A stretch of DNA of 64,000 nt from Ardenticatena maritima (GTDB taxonomy: Bacteria > Chloroflexota > Anaerolineae > Ardenticatenales > Ardenticatenaceae): contig NZ_LGKN01000003.1 of NCBI RefSeq assembly GCF_001306175.1, forward strand, positions 744,001 to 808,000. The letters are read 5' to 3'. The notes below the pieces were generated by a model that saw only the letters and a list, made by a program, of their open reading frames with translations, was not told where the DNA came from and searched no databases. This document shows positions 10,307 through 19,441 of this stretch, in pieces; positions within the stretch are counted from its first letter, which is position 1, and each line of letters begins with the position of its first letter. The position numbers and the translations under genes were made by a program.

Positions 10307-10341
10307 AACACGCCCAACCATCTGACAAGGGAGTCAGGCAT

Positions 10342-11547
10342 ATGTACCGCACCATTCAACCGATTGAAATCAACGCCGCCGCCCGCGTTCAGGCGGAAGC
10401 CTTTGAGCGCACGGTTGCCGACTACGCCGTGCGCTACCTGCAAGGTGGACGATTCGACTGGCGGCATGTGCGTGTGTGGGAAGAGCACGGCGAATTTGTC
10501 GCCGTGCTCACTGTTTTCGAGCGGGCATTGAGCCTGTGCGGGGCGGATATTCCCACGGCGCTGATTGCCAGTGTGGGCGTGCGCCCCATTCATCGGCGGC
10601 GCGGCTACGCATCGGCGCTCATGCGCGGCATGCTTGCCGAAATGCGCGCCAAGGGCACACCGCTCTCGCTCCTCGCCCCCTTCTCGCAAGCCTTCTACCG
10701 CGCATTGGGCTACGAACTCGCCAACCGCCAACTGTTCCTGCGCTTTTCGCCCGCCGACATCCCCCACTATGCAGAACGCGACCACGTGCGCGCCGGCACG
10801 CAAGACGACCTTCCCGCGCTTCAGGCGTGCTACGCCACTGCACGCCGCCAAAAAGCAGCCCACGGGTGGCTTTCACGCACGCCCGCGGAGTGGGAACGCG
10901 CGTACACCCCCCACGAGGGCGATTTTCTCGTTCTCTTTCAGGTGGAAGACGCCGTCGAAGGGTATCTCATCTACACGTTGGAAAAACCCCGTCGGCTCAT
11001 CATTCAAGAATGGGTGTGGAACAGTGAACGGGCGTGGCGTGGACTGGTCGGCTTCCTCGCCGCCCAACGGGGTGCTATCTTCACCATCGAATACAACGCC
11101 CCCCTCGACTGCCCCCTGCCCCATCTCTGGCCGGAAGCCGGCACCATGCAAAACGACCATGTGGAATTCATCTACCGCCGCATGGCGGATTTGCTGAGCG
11201 GTTTCATGGTGCGGCTGGTGCACGTGCCGCTGGCGCTCGCCCACCGCCCATACCGCGACCACACCACCGTTGAGTGCATTCTCGAAGTTGACGACCCCAT
11301 CCTGCCGGAGAACCGCGGTCCCTGGCGGCTGCACATTGCCGAGGGGCGCGCCACTGTTGAAAAGAGCAACGCCTCGCCCACCGTGCGCACAGACATCAGC
11401 ACACTGGCGGGCTGGTACAGCGGGGCACTCTCGGCACGCCACGCACGCTTGCTTGGGCGATGGCACGCATCGGCGGAACTCTGCGCGCGCCTTGATGAAG
11501 CCGCGCATGTGCCCCCCATGTACATGCACAAAGCGGATTGGTTCTGA
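10342..11547 (+). CDS. GNAT acetyltransferase, Eis/sterol-carrier type
   Basis: 401 residues from ATG 10342; an upstream in-frame extension overlaps the pfk gene and is rejected. Residues 1-130 are a GNAT fold with the acetyl-CoA loop VGVRPIHRRRGYASALMRGM, the middle is a second degenerate GNAT-like domain, and the C-terminus (about 290-400) has the SCP2-like fold typical of Eis proteins. Eis enzymes acetylate amines of aminoglycosides or peptides; the substrate here is unknown. It follows pfk by 35 bp. Confidence 0.8.
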   Translation: MYRTIQPIEINAAARVQAEAFERTVADYAVRYLQGGRFDWRHVRVWEEHGEFVAVLTVFERALSLCGADIPTALIASVGVRPIHRRRGYASALMRGMLAEMRAKGTPLSLLAPFSQAFYRALGYELANRQLFLRFSPADIPHYAERDHVRAGTQDDLPALQACYATARRQKAAHGWLSRTPAEWERAYTPHEGDFLVLFQVEDAVEGYLIYTLEKPRRLIIQEWVWNSERAWRGLVGFLAAQRGAIFTIEYNAPLDCPLPHLWPEAGTMQNDHVEFIYRRMADLLSGFMVRLVHVPLALAHRPYRDHTTVECILEVDDPILPENRGPWRLHIAEGRATVEKSNASPTVRTDISTLAGWYSGALSARHARLLGRWHASAELCARLDEAAHVPPMYMHKADWF

Positions 11548-11589
11548 AACGCGCGACGCGAGCGGGGGTGTTTTCTCCCCAAAACAAAA

Positions 11590-11620
11590 CCCCCACGGAG
11601 ACGCCGGTGCTCCGTGGGGG
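11590..11620 (-). terminator. Rho-independent terminator between convergent genes
   Basis: CCCCCACGGAG and CTCCGTGGGGG form an 11-bp perfect stem with a 9-nt loop. On the minus strand the stem is followed by TTTTGTTTT, so it mainly ends the universal stress gene. The plus strand has no T run. Confidence 0.85.
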
Positions 11621-11640
11621 CATCAATCGCCGCTTGCCGA

Positions 11641-12579
11641 CTAGGCTTCAGGTTCGGGTGTTTCCTCCTGCTCAGCGTCGGATGGTGTTGCGTTCAATTT
11701 GGGCGGCAGCACCAGCAACGGACAGGGGGCGGTACGCAACACCTCGCGCGTGACACTGCCCAATATCAATTGTGAAAAGCCCGTATAGCCGTGTGTGCTC
11801 ATCACAATCAAGTCAATCTCATGCTCATACGCCACTTTGACAATTTCCGGCGCAGGCTTGCCCATTTTGAGGAGCAAATCCGCCGCCATGCCCTGCGCAC
11901 GCAACGCTTCGACATGGCGTTCCAGATACATTTTGGCGACACCCAACGAAGCCTCGTGCTCCTCGCCTTCATGGTGGGGCAAAATGTCCAATTCGCGCTC
12001 AGGGTGATGTTCGACCACTTCAAGCAACAAGATCGTCGCGCCAAATTGCTTGGCAAGCGCCACCGCGTAGGGCAGTTCACGTTCCGCCAGGTCTGAACCG
12101 TCCAGCGGCACCAGGATACGGCGAATGTTGGCATGGCGCTCCATCTCAGGTTGCATGCGCACCAGGAAAATGGGCACGTGGGCATGGCGCACCAAATCCT
12201 CCGCCACACTCCCCATCAGCACACGCGCCAACCCCGTGCGCCCGTGCGTCGTCATCGCAATTGCATCCACCTCCAAACGGTCAGCCGCGCTTTTGATGGC
12301 GAGCGCGGGCACGCCTTCCAGAATATGCACGTTGACCGTGTACCCCTTTTCGCGCAGTTCGCCCGCCACCTGTTGCAGATAACTTTGCGCTTCCTCGTAC
12401 TGGTGCGCAACAGCCACCGGCGTTAGCGTGTCGGTGCTGGCCAGCGAATGGCGATAGGGCGGCACTACTCGCACCAGTTCCAGCACAACATCCTGGGGCG
12501 CAAACCAATGCTCGACATAGTACAAAATGCGCCCCGCCGTTGGCGAACCATCCAGCGGTATCAGCAAGCGACGAAACAT
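11641..12579 (-). CDS. Tandem-domain universal stress protein
   Basis: 312 residues with two UspA domains. The start is ATG 12579 (MFRRLLIPLDGSP) behind GAAAGGAGGCGG; a longer frame to 12636 lacks an RBS. Each half has the USP pattern: IPLDGS near the start and a nucleotide loop, first TTHGRTGLARVLMGSVAEDL, second STHGYTGFSQLILGSVTREV, both G2xG9GS-like and thus probably ATP-binding. It ends in an acidic tail. Divergent from the S41 peptidase gene, with a shared regulatory interval containing a palindrome. Confidence 0.92.
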   Translation of the reverse strand: MFRRLLIPLDGSPTAGRILYYVEHWFAPQDVVLELVRVVPPYRHSLASTDTLTPVAVAHQYEEAQSYLQQVAGELREKGYTVNVHILEGVPALAIKSAADRLEVDAIAMTTHGRTGLARVLMGSVAEDLVRHAHVPIFLVRMQPEMERHANIRRILVPLDGSDLAERELPYAVALAKQFGATILLLEVVEHHPERELDILPHHEGEEHEASLGVAKMYLERHVEALRAQGMAADLLLKMGKPAPEIVKVAYEHEIDLIVMSTHGYTGFSQLILGSVTREVLRTAPCPLLVLPPKLNATPSDAEQEETPEPEA

Positions 12580-12671
12580 TTCCGCCTCCTTTCCACGCGC
12601 GTTTACCTTCGCAACGCCAAGTATATCATACACCATAGCGCATGAACCAACCCAAAAGAAGCGTTTATGCC

Positions 12672-12687
12672 CTGGTCAAATGACCAG
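12672..12687. promoter_or_regulatory. Palindromic operator candidate CTGGTCA-AA-TGACCAG
   Basis: Two 7-bp arms (12672-12678 and 12681-12687) are exact reverse complements around AA. It lies between the divergent stress-protein and peptidase genes, 16 bp upstream of the peptidase -35 box. The TGGTnnnnnnACCA form resembles sites of FadR-branch GntR regulators, but no such regulator is in the window. Confidence 0.45.
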
Positions 12688-12703
12688 TTTTGCATCGGTA
12701 TCG

Positions 12704-12733
12704 TTGGGCAGAAGTGCGACACCTCGCTATAAT
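12704..12733 (+). promoter_or_regulatory. Sigma-70-type promoter for the S41 peptidase operon
   Basis: TTGGGC (12704-12709), an 18-bp spacer and a perfect TATAAT (12728-12733), with the start codon 39 bp farther on. Confidence 0.65.
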
Positions 12734-12772
12734 GAACCCCCACCAAGACCAACGCAGGGAGCAAATCGCTTT

Positions 12773-13990
12773 ATGGAAAAGGCATTGCGCATCATTCTCA
12801 TTGCCACCTTGTCGGCATTCATCGTTGTGATTGCATTCGGATTGGGTTTTGCCGCTCGTGGTGTGGCAGAATCAGCCGGCATTCTCCCGCCAAGCATCAC
12901 CGTTTCGGCGGAAACGCCCGCCGAAGCGCCGCCCAACTTCAACATTTTCTGGGAAGCGTGGGAAATCCTCAAACGAGAGTATTTTGGCGACTTGCCGGAC
13001 GACCAAACCGCCACTTATGGCGCCATTCGCGGCGTTTTGCAAACCTTGGGCGACCCCAACACCGTGCTGATTGAACCGCGCGCCGCCGAACGCGAGCAAG
13101 AGCAATTGCAAGGCGAGTTTGGCGGCATTGGGGCGTATGTCAGCGTGGACGAACAGGGGCGCATTGTGATTGTCGCGCCGATTGACGACACCCCCGCCGC
13201 CCGCGCCGGCTTGCGCGCCGACGACATCATCATAGCGGTAGATGGCGTTGAAGTAACCGGCATGCCGCTGGACGAAGTCGTCAACATGATTCGCGGTCCC
13301 CTGGGCACAGAAGTGACGCTGACGATTTTCCGCCCCGGCGTCGATGAACCTTTCGACATCACGTTGACGCGCGACCGCATCCCCGATCCCACAGTCGCGT
13401 GGCAAATGGTCGAAGGGCAAGACGGCATGGGCTACATCCGCATTTCCTTTTTCAGCGCACGCACGCCCGAAGAACTGCGCAAAGCCATTGGCGAATTGAA
13501 AGACCAGGGGGCTGATCGCCTCATCATTGATTTGCGCAACAATCCCGGCGGCTTGCTCGATTCCGCCATTGCCGTTGCCAGCGAATTCATTGATGAAGGC
13601 GTTATCGTCTATCAACAAGCCAAAGACGGCAGTCGCACACCCTTTGAAGCCCGCAAAGGGGGGCTTGCCACCGACATACCGCTTGTGGTGCTGGTCAATG
13701 AAGGCAGTGCCAGCGCCAGCGAAATCGTGGCAGGCGCCATCCGCGACCACGGGCGTGGGAAACTGGTAGGCACGCAAACGTTCGGCAAAGGCACGGTGCA
13801 AATTCCATTTGAATTGAGCGACGGCGCCAGTCTGCACGTGACCATCGCACACTGGCTCACGCCCAACGGCACCGACCTGAGCGGTGACGGGCTGACACCC
13901 GACATCTGGGTGGATGAAGACCCCAACGCACAAGAAGACGTGCAATTCCTGCGTGCGATTGACGTTTTGAACGAAACAACCGGTCGGTAG
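12773..13990 (+). CDS. S41-family carboxyl-terminal processing peptidase (first of two)
   Basis: 405 residues from ATG 12773; the longer frame from 12527 runs through the promoter and is rejected. An N-terminal membrane helix is followed by a helical region, a PDZ domain (about 110-195, with ARAGLRADDIIIAVDGVEV) and the S41 protease core. The catalytic Ser lies in VNEGSASASEIVAGA and the Lys in GTQTFGKGTVQ. The protein should act outside the membrane, trimming or degrading C-termini of exported proteins. It is followed after 12 bp by a homologue with the same layout, a tandem duplication. Confidence 0.9.
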   Translation: MEKALRIILIATLSAFIVVIAFGLGFAARGVAESAGILPPSITVSAETPAEAPPNFNIFWEAWEILKREYFGDLPDDQTATYGAIRGVLQTLGDPNTVLIEPRAAEREQEQLQGEFGGIGAYVSVDEQGRIVIVAPIDDTPAARAGLRADDIIIAVDGVEVTGMPLDEVVNMIRGPLGTEVTLTIFRPGVDEPFDITLTRDRIPDPTVAWQMVEGQDGMGYIRISFFSARTPEELRKAIGELKDQGADRLIIDLRNNPGGLLDSAIAVASEFIDEGVIVYQQAKDGSRTPFEARKGGLATDIPLVVLVNEGSASASEIVAGAIRDHGRGKLVGTQTFGKGTVQIPFELSDGASLHVTIAHWLTPNGTDLSGDGLTPDIWVDEDPNAQEDVQFLRAIDVLNETTGR

Positions 13991-14002
13991 GAGCAAAAAA
14001 CC

Positions 14003-15268
14003 GTGAAACAGCAACGCAGTTGCCTCATTGACATTCTGGTAATTGGCTTTCTTGGGCTCTTTCTCAGCGTCGGCGGCTTCATCGGCGGCTGGGTTTCGTA
14101 TGGCAACATCAACGCCCTGCTCGACCGCCAACGCGCCGACAACCGTGTCATCGAAAACGGTGAAGCCCACGGCTTTTACGACGGAGAATTTGAACCCGAA
14201 GACCTGAAAGTCTTTTGGGAAGCGCTGGGCTTGCTTCGGGAGCACTTTTACGGTGAATTGCCGCCTGAGGAAGAAATCACCTATGCCGCCATTCGCGGTG
14301 TGCTGCAAACCACGGGCGACCAATTCACCACGTTCGTCAATCCCGAGCACGCCAAAATGCTCGAAGAAGACATCCAGGGCGAATTTGAAGGCATCGGCGC
14401 GACCGTGCGCATGAATGCCGATAACCTGCTCGAAATCGTTGCGCCCATCCCCAACAGTCCCGCCGAAGCGGCCGGCTTGCGCCCCGGCGACGTGGTGCTG
14501 GCGGTGGACGGGCAGTCTATCCGCGGGCTGACGCTCATGGAAGCCGTGGCGCTTATTCGCGGACCCCGTGGCAGTAGCGTCACGCTCACCATCCAGCGCG
14601 ACGGCGGCGAACCTTTTGACGTAACCATCGTACGCGACCGTATCGAAATTCCCACTGTGGAAGCCCGCCTCATCGAAAGCGAGACGCACCCGCCGGTGGG
14701 GTATGTCAAACTGAACGAGTTCAACGCCAAAGCCACCGACCAACTGCGCGCCGCCATACAAGACCTGCGCGACCAAGGGGCGCAAGGCTTCATCTTCGAT
14801 TTGCGCAACAACCCCGGTGGCTTGCTCAGCCAGGCTATTCGGGTTTCCAGCCAATTCTTGCCGGAAGACAGCCTGGTGCTGATTGAACGCGGCAAATTTG
14901 GCGAAGAAGAACACCGCGCCGTAGCCGGCGGTATCTGGGTTGAAGGGCCGCTGGTGGTGTTGGTCAACAATGGCAGCGCCAGCGCCAGCGAAATCGTCGC
15001 CGGCGCCCTGCAAGACCACCAGCGCGCGCCACTGGTGGGCGAAACAACATTCGGCAAAGGCAGTGTGCAAGCGCCCTACACGCTCTCGGATGGGTCGAGC
15101 CTGCGTGTGACCATTGCCCGCTGGTTTACCCCCAACGGGCGCGCCATCCACGGGGAAGGCATCACCCCGGACATCTTTGTCGAACGCACGCCGGAAGACG
15201 AAAGCAACCAGCGCGACCCACAATTGGACCGCGCATTGGAAGAACTCTATCACCAATTGGAGCAATGA
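14003..15268 (+). CDS. S41-family carboxyl-terminal processing peptidase (second of two)
   Basis: 421 residues, GTG start at 14003 after a GGTAGGAG ribosome site that overlaps the end of the previous gene. One N-terminal helix (LIDILVIGFLGLFLSVGGFI), PDZ (GLRPGDVVLAVDGQSIRG), and S41 core with NNGSASASEIVAGALQDH (Ser) and GETTFGKGSVQ (Lys). It is clearly paralogous to the gene before it. The stop overlaps the smpB start (ATGA), so smpB is translationally coupled to it. Confidence 0.9.
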   Translation: MKQQRSCLIDILVIGFLGLFLSVGGFIGGWVSYGNINALLDRQRADNRVIENGEAHGFYDGEFEPEDLKVFWEALGLLREHFYGELPPEEEITYAAIRGVLQTTGDQFTTFVNPEHAKMLEEDIQGEFEGIGATVRMNADNLLEIVAPIPNSPAEAAGLRPGDVVLAVDGQSIRGLTLMEAVALIRGPRGSSVTLTIQRDGGEPFDVTIVRDRIEIPTVEARLIESETHPPVGYVKLNEFNAKATDQLRAAIQDLRDQGAQGFIFDLRNNPGGLLSQAIRVSSQFLPEDSLVLIERGKFGEEEHRAVAGGIWVEGPLVVLVNNGSASASEIVAGALQDHQRAPLVGETTFGKGSVQAPYTLSDGSSLRVTIARWFTPNGRAIHGEGITPDIFVERTPEDESNQRDPQLDRALEELYHQLEQ

Positions 15269-15732
15269 CGATGAGCAAGGGAGAACGCACCATCGCCGTC
15301 AATCGCAAAGCCCATCACGACTACTTCATCCTTGAAACCTATGAAGCGGGGTTGGTGCTCAAAGGGTCAGAAATCAAATCCATTCGCGCCGGGCGGGTGA
15401 ATTTGCGCGATAGTTATGTGCGCATCAAAGACGGCGAAGCGTGGGTCGAAAACATGCACATCTCGCCCTACGACAAAGCCAGCACCCATGAACATCTCGA
15501 CCCCAAGCGCCCCCGCAAACTGCTGCTCCACAAACGCGAAATCGGGCGGTTGGCGGGCAAAGTCGCGCAAGAAGGGGTGACCATTGTCCCCCTGCGGCTC
15601 TACCTCAAGCGCAACCGCGCCAAACTGGAAATTGCCGTGGCGAAGGGCAAGAAGAAATACGACAAGCGCGAAGCCATCGCCAAACGCGAAGCGCAACGCC
15701 AAATCGAACGGGCGTTGAAAACGCGCTACTAG
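15265..15732 (+). CDS. smpB: SsrA-binding protein SmpB
   Basis: 155 residues (153 if the second ATG at 15271 is used). SmpB binds tmRNA and brings it to stalled ribosomes for trans-translation. Recognised by TIAVNRKAHHDYFILETYEAG, GLVLKGSEIKSIRAGRVNLRDSY (shown in part), ENMHISPYDKAS and the basic C-terminal tail with KKKYDKREAIAKREA that reads the empty mRNA channel. It overlaps the upstream protease by 4 bp. The ssrA gene is not in the window. Confidence 0.96.
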   Translation: MTMSKGERTIAVNRKAHHDYFILETYEAGLVLKGSEIKSIRAGRVNLRDSYVRIKDGEAWVENMHISPYDKASTHEHLDPKRPRKLLLHKREIGRLAGKVAQEGVTIVPLRLYLKRNRAKLEIAVAKGKKKYDKREAIAKREAQRQIERALKTRY

Positions 15733-15747
15733 CATGCTCCCAAACGT

Positions 15748-15778
15748 AAAACAGCCGCCCATTGTGGGCGGCTGTTTT
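15748..15778. terminator. Bidirectional rho-independent terminator
   Basis: AAAACAGCCGCCC and GGGCGGCTGTTTT form a 13-bp stem around ATTGT, between convergent smpB and the zinc protease. Both strands end in a T run. Confidence 0.9.
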
Positions 15779-15793
15779 GCTGTTCAGCCCCAC

Positions 15794-16483
15794 TCAGTCG
15801 CGGTCGGTGGATTGGAGCAAAAAGACGTAGTAGAGCAAGTTGCTGATGGCTTGCACAGCCGCGGCGACGTACGTGAGCGCCGCCGCATTCAGCACAGCGT
15901 TCACGCCTTCCATCTCCTGCGGCAGCAGCAACCCGGTTTGCTGCAACAACTTCTTGGCGCGGTTGCTGGCGTCGAACTCGACGGGCAACGTCACCAGCGC
16001 AAACACCGCCACCGCCGCAAAGAGAATCACCCCCAACCACGCCAGCGTTGGGCGTGCCATCAACAGCCCCACCACGAAAAGAATGGGACCCAACCACGAC
16101 CCAATCTGCACCGACGGCACCATCGCGCTGCGCAATGCCAGCGGTGCGTAGTTGGTGGCATCCTGCAAAGCGTGCCCCATTTCGTGCGCCGCAACCCCGG
16201 CTGCGGCAATGGTGGGCGCATCGTACACCTGCGGGCTCAACCGCAGCACCTTGCTGGTCGGGTCATAGTGGTCGGTCAACATGCCCCCTACGCGCTCCAC
16301 ACGCACATGGTGCAAACCGTGCGCATCCAGCAAATAACGGGCGACTTGCGCCCCGGTCAACCCGCGCACGGTGCGCACACGTGAATAGCGCGCAAAGGCG
16401 TTTTGCACTTTGTATTGCGCATACAACCCGAGCAACAACGCCGGCAATGCAAACAGAAAATACATCGGGTTGAAGAAAAACAT
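15794..16483 (-). CDS. YugP-family membrane zinc metallopeptidase
   Basis: 229 residues from ATG 16483 (MFFFNPMYFLFALPALLLGL), which matches the usual start of the family; a GTG at 16495 is possible. An N-terminal helix, a zinc site in GVAAHEMGHALQ, and two or three further helices (MVPSVQIGSWLGPILFVVG and on). Family members are membrane-embedded neutral zinc proteases of unknown substrate. Last gene of the fmt-dprE-lipB run, 54 bp after lipB. Confidence 0.88.
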   Translation of the reverse strand: MFFFNPMYFLFALPALLLGLYAQYKVQNAFARYSRVRTVRGLTGAQVARYLLDAHGLHHVRVERVGGMLTDHYDPTSKVLRLSPQVYDAPTIAAAGVAAHEMGHALQDATNYAPLALRSAMVPSVQIGSWLGPILFVVGLLMARPTLAWLGVILFAAVAVFALVTLPVEFDASNRAKKLLQQTGLLLPQEMEGVNAVLNAAALTYVAAAVQAISNLLYYVFLLQSTDRD

Positions 16484-16537
16484 CGTTGTGTTCACCCTCC
16501 TCTTCGTCGCATATGCTCATCGAGCACGCCCAAAATT

Positions 16538-17329
16538 CTAGCCATGAATGGGTTCACTCGCCAAAAACGGCACCACGTCATCAAGCGTATGCCACTCAAT
16601 CTCGCGCTCCATCACCTCGGCAAACGTGCGCGCCACCACAGGCTTGATTTCACCCATGGGAATTTCACGCCCCAATTCGGCCTGCATGGACGTGACCCCA
16701 CGGTCGCGCAACCCACAAGGCACAATCAAGTCAAAGTGGCGCAAATCTGTGTTGACGTTGAGCGCAAAACCGTGGTACGAAACCCATTCCTTGATACGCG
16801 CCCCAATGGCGGCAATCTTGCGGTCGCTGAACTGCGTCACCGCCGCCGCCAACGCCGCACGGGTGGCTTCGTCGAATGAATCATCCAGCGGCGGCAATTC
16901 ACGCCCCCGCACCCACACGCCAATCACCTTCTCAATGCGTTCGCCCGTAATGCCGTAGCGCGCCAGGGCGCGAATGACCGCCTCTTGCATCGCCCACACA
17001 AACCATCCCACATCTTTAGGCTTGGGCACACGGTGCAAATCCAGAATAGGATACCCCACCAATTGCCCCGGTCCGTGGTAGGTCACATCGCCGCCCCGTT
17101 CGACATGGAAAATGTCGAACCCCATCGCTTCCAGCGTCTCGCGCGGTGTGACGATATTTTCTTCGCGCGCATTGCGCCCCAACGTGATGACCGGCGGGTG
17201 TTCGAGCACAAAGAGCACATCGGGCGTCTCGCGCTGGGCGATTTTGGTGGCGACCAAACGGCGTTGCAGGTCGAGCGCCTCGCCATAGCGAATACGCCCC
17301 AAATCCACAACCCACAATGGCTCACGCAT
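16538..17329 (-). CDS. lipB: Lipoyl(octanoyl) transferase LipB
   Basis: 263 residues. Transfers octanoyl from acyl carrier protein to lipoyl domains, the first step of lipoate assembly. Signature RGGDVTYHGPGQLVGYPILD, then KIAAIGARIKEWVSYHGFAL with the catalytic lysine region, and LIVPCGLRDRGVTSM with the catalytic cysteine. ATG 17329 is chosen over GTG 17335 because the GCGAGG ribosome site fits it better. Only 16 bp separates it from the SDR gene upstream. No lipA is present in the window. Confidence 0.94.
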   Translation of the reverse strand: MREPLWVVDLGRIRYGEALDLQRRLVATKIAQRETPDVLFVLEHPPVITLGRNAREENIVTPRETLEAMGFDIFHVERGGDVTYHGPGQLVGYPILDLHRVPKPKDVGWFVWAMQEAVIRALARYGITGERIEKVIGVWVRGRELPPLDDSFDEATRAALAAAVTQFSDRKIAAIGARIKEWVSYHGFALNVNTDLRHFDLIVPCGLRDRGVTSMQAELGREIPMGEIKPVVARTFAEVMEREIEWHTLDDVVPFLASEPIHG

Positions 17330-17345
17330 ACGCACCTCGCTTTCT

Positions 17346-18083
17346 TTACAAATTCAGCCGCTTGAAAAGCCGTTCGGGAATATGGCGAATGATTGTCATG
17401 ATGACAAACCAGAACCAGGGCACATAGACGACATCTTCGCGCCGTTCAATGGCTTTGAAAATGCGCGCGCCAACCTGCTCAGGCGACGCAAACAGGGCGT
17501 TCTTGGGCAAATGCGCCGTCATGGGGGTATCCACAAACCCCGGCTTGATCGTCACAACAGCCACGCCTTTCTTCGCCAGGCGGTTGCGCAAGCCTTGCGT
17601 GAAAATGTTGACCGCGCCCTTCGCCGCCCCGTACACATAATTGCTCTGGCGGCCACGGTCGCCCGCCACGGAACTGATGACGGCGATCACCCCGCGCCCG
17701 CGTGCTTCAAAGCGGTTGGCAATCTCGGTCAGCAGCGCAATGGTGCTCACCGCATTCGTCTGAAACGCTTCCAGCGTTTTGGCGACACTGCGCTCGCATT
17801 CGCGCTGGTCGGGCAATGTACCGTGCGCAATCAGCACCACATCCAGCGGACCCAGGGCGGCTTCGGCGGCGTCCAGCATCTCGGTGTGGCGCTCAATCTC
17901 GTTCACATCGAGCAGGAAGGTTTCCACCTGCGCCGCGCCGCGCACACGCATATCGTCGGCAATCATCGCCAGTTTGTCGGGCGAGCGCCCCACCAAAAAC
18001 AGCCGATCACCCCGCGCCGCAAAATGGCGTGTGGTGGCTTCCGCAATCGCCGACGTCGCTCCAACAATGCAGACATTCGCCAT
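17346..18083 (-). CDS. Short-chain dehydrogenase, DprE2-like
   Basis: 245 residues from ATG 18083 (MANVCIVGATSAIAEATTRH), with GGAGAA upstream. Rossmann NAD(P) fold with GATSAIAE, catalytic Ser in VISSVAG and the YxxxK pair in YVYGAAKGAVN. It lies 29 bp downstream of a DprE1-like flavoenzyme; in mycobacteria the DprE1/DprE2 pair epimerises decaprenyl-phospho-ribose to the arabinose form through a keto intermediate. The pairing supports the same two-step chemistry here, but the sugar carrier and product are not known. Confidence 0.85.
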   Translation of the reverse strand: MANVCIVGATSAIAEATTRHFAARGDRLFLVGRSPDKLAMIADDMRVRGAAQVETFLLDVNEIERHTEMLDAAEAALGPLDVVLIAHGTLPDQRECERSVAKTLEAFQTNAVSTIALLTEIANRFEARGRGVIAVISSVAGDRGRQSNYVYGAAKGAVNIFTQGLRNRLAKKGVAVVTIKPGFVDTPMTAHLPKNALFASPEQVGARIFKAIERREDVVYVPWFWFVIMTIIRHIPERLFKRLNL

Positions 18084-18112
18084 GAGGGTTGTTCTCCTTT
18101 GTTCTGCTTCTT

Positions 18113-19426
18113 TTACGTCCGTGTCACGCGCCGCCAAAAACTGGACGAAAACGCCGGGTCAACATAGCGGCTAAACGTTTCCCACTGCGGATAGAAGCGG
18201 CGAAAATCCTCACCCGACATCCGCGCATCTTTGGCCGGATAGAGCACCCCGCCCGCTTCACGCACAATCGCGTCCATCTGCTCGCACAGCCGCAAAGTCG
18301 CCTCGCCCTCAAAGGGGAAATCAAGCGCCAGCGTCACCCCTTTGCGGGGGAAGGAGAGCATGCCCGGCGAAGCAACATCGCCAAACTCCTTGAAAACCGC
18401 CAGGAACGAAGCGCGCCCACTGCGTGCAATGACGGTGAGCAGTTCGCGCATCACTTCGACGCGGTCGGTTGGCGGCACCACACACTGGTACTGAATGAAG
18501 CCCCGCCGCCCATAAATGCGATTCCAGCGCCGCACGGCATCCAGCGGGTAGAAAAACGGTTCGTAGTGGACCCGTTTGTGCGAGCGCGCCGGCGTGTGCA
18601 TGTAGTAGTAGAAGGTGTTGAAGGCGCGCATCGAAAGCGGGTTGAGCACAAACGAAGGGAAGTCAAAGGGCACATACAACTTCGGCTCTTTGGACGGCGT
18701 CAGCGGTCCCGGTTCTTCGCTGTGGTTGCCGCGCAAGAAAACACCCCGCCCCAAAGACGTGCCCTGCGCAATGCAATCCAGCCAGGCCACTGTATGCTCA
18801 AAACGCGCATCGGAGCGAGCCGAAATGTCGAAAAATTCATCCAGAGAGCCGAAACGAATGCGCTCCATCTCAATGTAGACGCTTCTGATAGGACGCAACT
18901 TGATTTCCGCCCACGTAATCAGCCCCGTCAACCCCAAGCCGCCAATTGTGGCGCGAAAGAGGTCGCTGTTCTGCGTGGGCGAACAGATGAGCCGCTCCCC
19001 AGTGGAACGCAGCAATTCAAACTGCGTCACATGGCACCCGAACGTGCCTTCGCGGTGGTGGTTTTTGCCATGCACATCATTGGCAATCGCGCCGCCCACC
19101 GTCACATACTTCGTGCCCGGTGTGACCGGCAAGAACCAACCGCGCGGCACCACCAGATCCAAAATTTGCTTCAACGAAACCCCCGCCTCGCATCGCAACA
19201 GGCCGCGCTCGGCGTCAAACGCGATGAAGTGCGCCATACGCGCCGTATCAAGCAGGACGCCGTTGTCATTCAAGCAGACATCGCCATAACTGCGCCCCAA
19301 ACCGTAAGCGAGCACTGGTCGGCCGAAGCGCTCAAACGGCGGTGTCTCTGTATGCCAGCGTAAACGGTGCACCAACGCCGGCTGGTGCTTCGGATATTTT
19401 CCCCATGATTCGTAGCGTTTTGTCAT
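18113..19426 (-). CDS. FAD-binding oxidoreductase, DprE1-like
   Basis: 437 residues from ATG 19426 (MTKRYESWGKYPK). FAD-binding PCMH fold: YGLGRSYGDVCLNDNGVLLD, then VGGAIANDVHGKNHHREGTF, which is the DprE1 signature, followed by FRATIGGLGLTGLITWAEI. C-terminal ALO-type cap domain ends SSSFWRRV. Expected to oxidise the 2'-hydroxyl of a polyprenyl-phospho-ribose, with the adjacent SDR reducing the ketone. It sits between fmt and the SDR, 15 bp after fmt. Confidence 0.87.
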   Translation of the reverse strand: MTKRYESWGKYPKHQPALVHRLRWHTETPPFERFGRPVLAYGLGRSYGDVCLNDNGVLLDTARMAHFIAFDAERGLLRCEAGVSLKQILDLVVPRGWFLPVTPGTKYVTVGGAIANDVHGKNHHREGTFGCHVTQFELLRSTGERLICSPTQNSDLFRATIGGLGLTGLITWAEIKLRPIRSVYIEMERIRFGSLDEFFDISARSDARFEHTVAWLDCIAQGTSLGRGVFLRGNHSEEPGPLTPSKEPKLYVPFDFPSFVLNPLSMRAFNTFYYYMHTPARSHKRVHYEPFFYPLDAVRRWNRIYGRRGFIQYQCVVPPTDRVEVMRELLTVIARSGRASFLAVFKEFGDVASPGMLSFPRKGVTLALDFPFEGEATLRLCEQMDAIVREAGGVLYPAKDARMSGEDFRRFYPQWETFSRYVDPAFSSSFWRRVTRT

Positions 19427-19441
19427 ACCAGTGCCTCGCAC

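Noticed and set aside
12872-15265. 797-codon open frame on the minus strand
   Set aside because: It is exactly antisense to the two S41 peptidases; it arises from GC-rich codon bias and has no family features.
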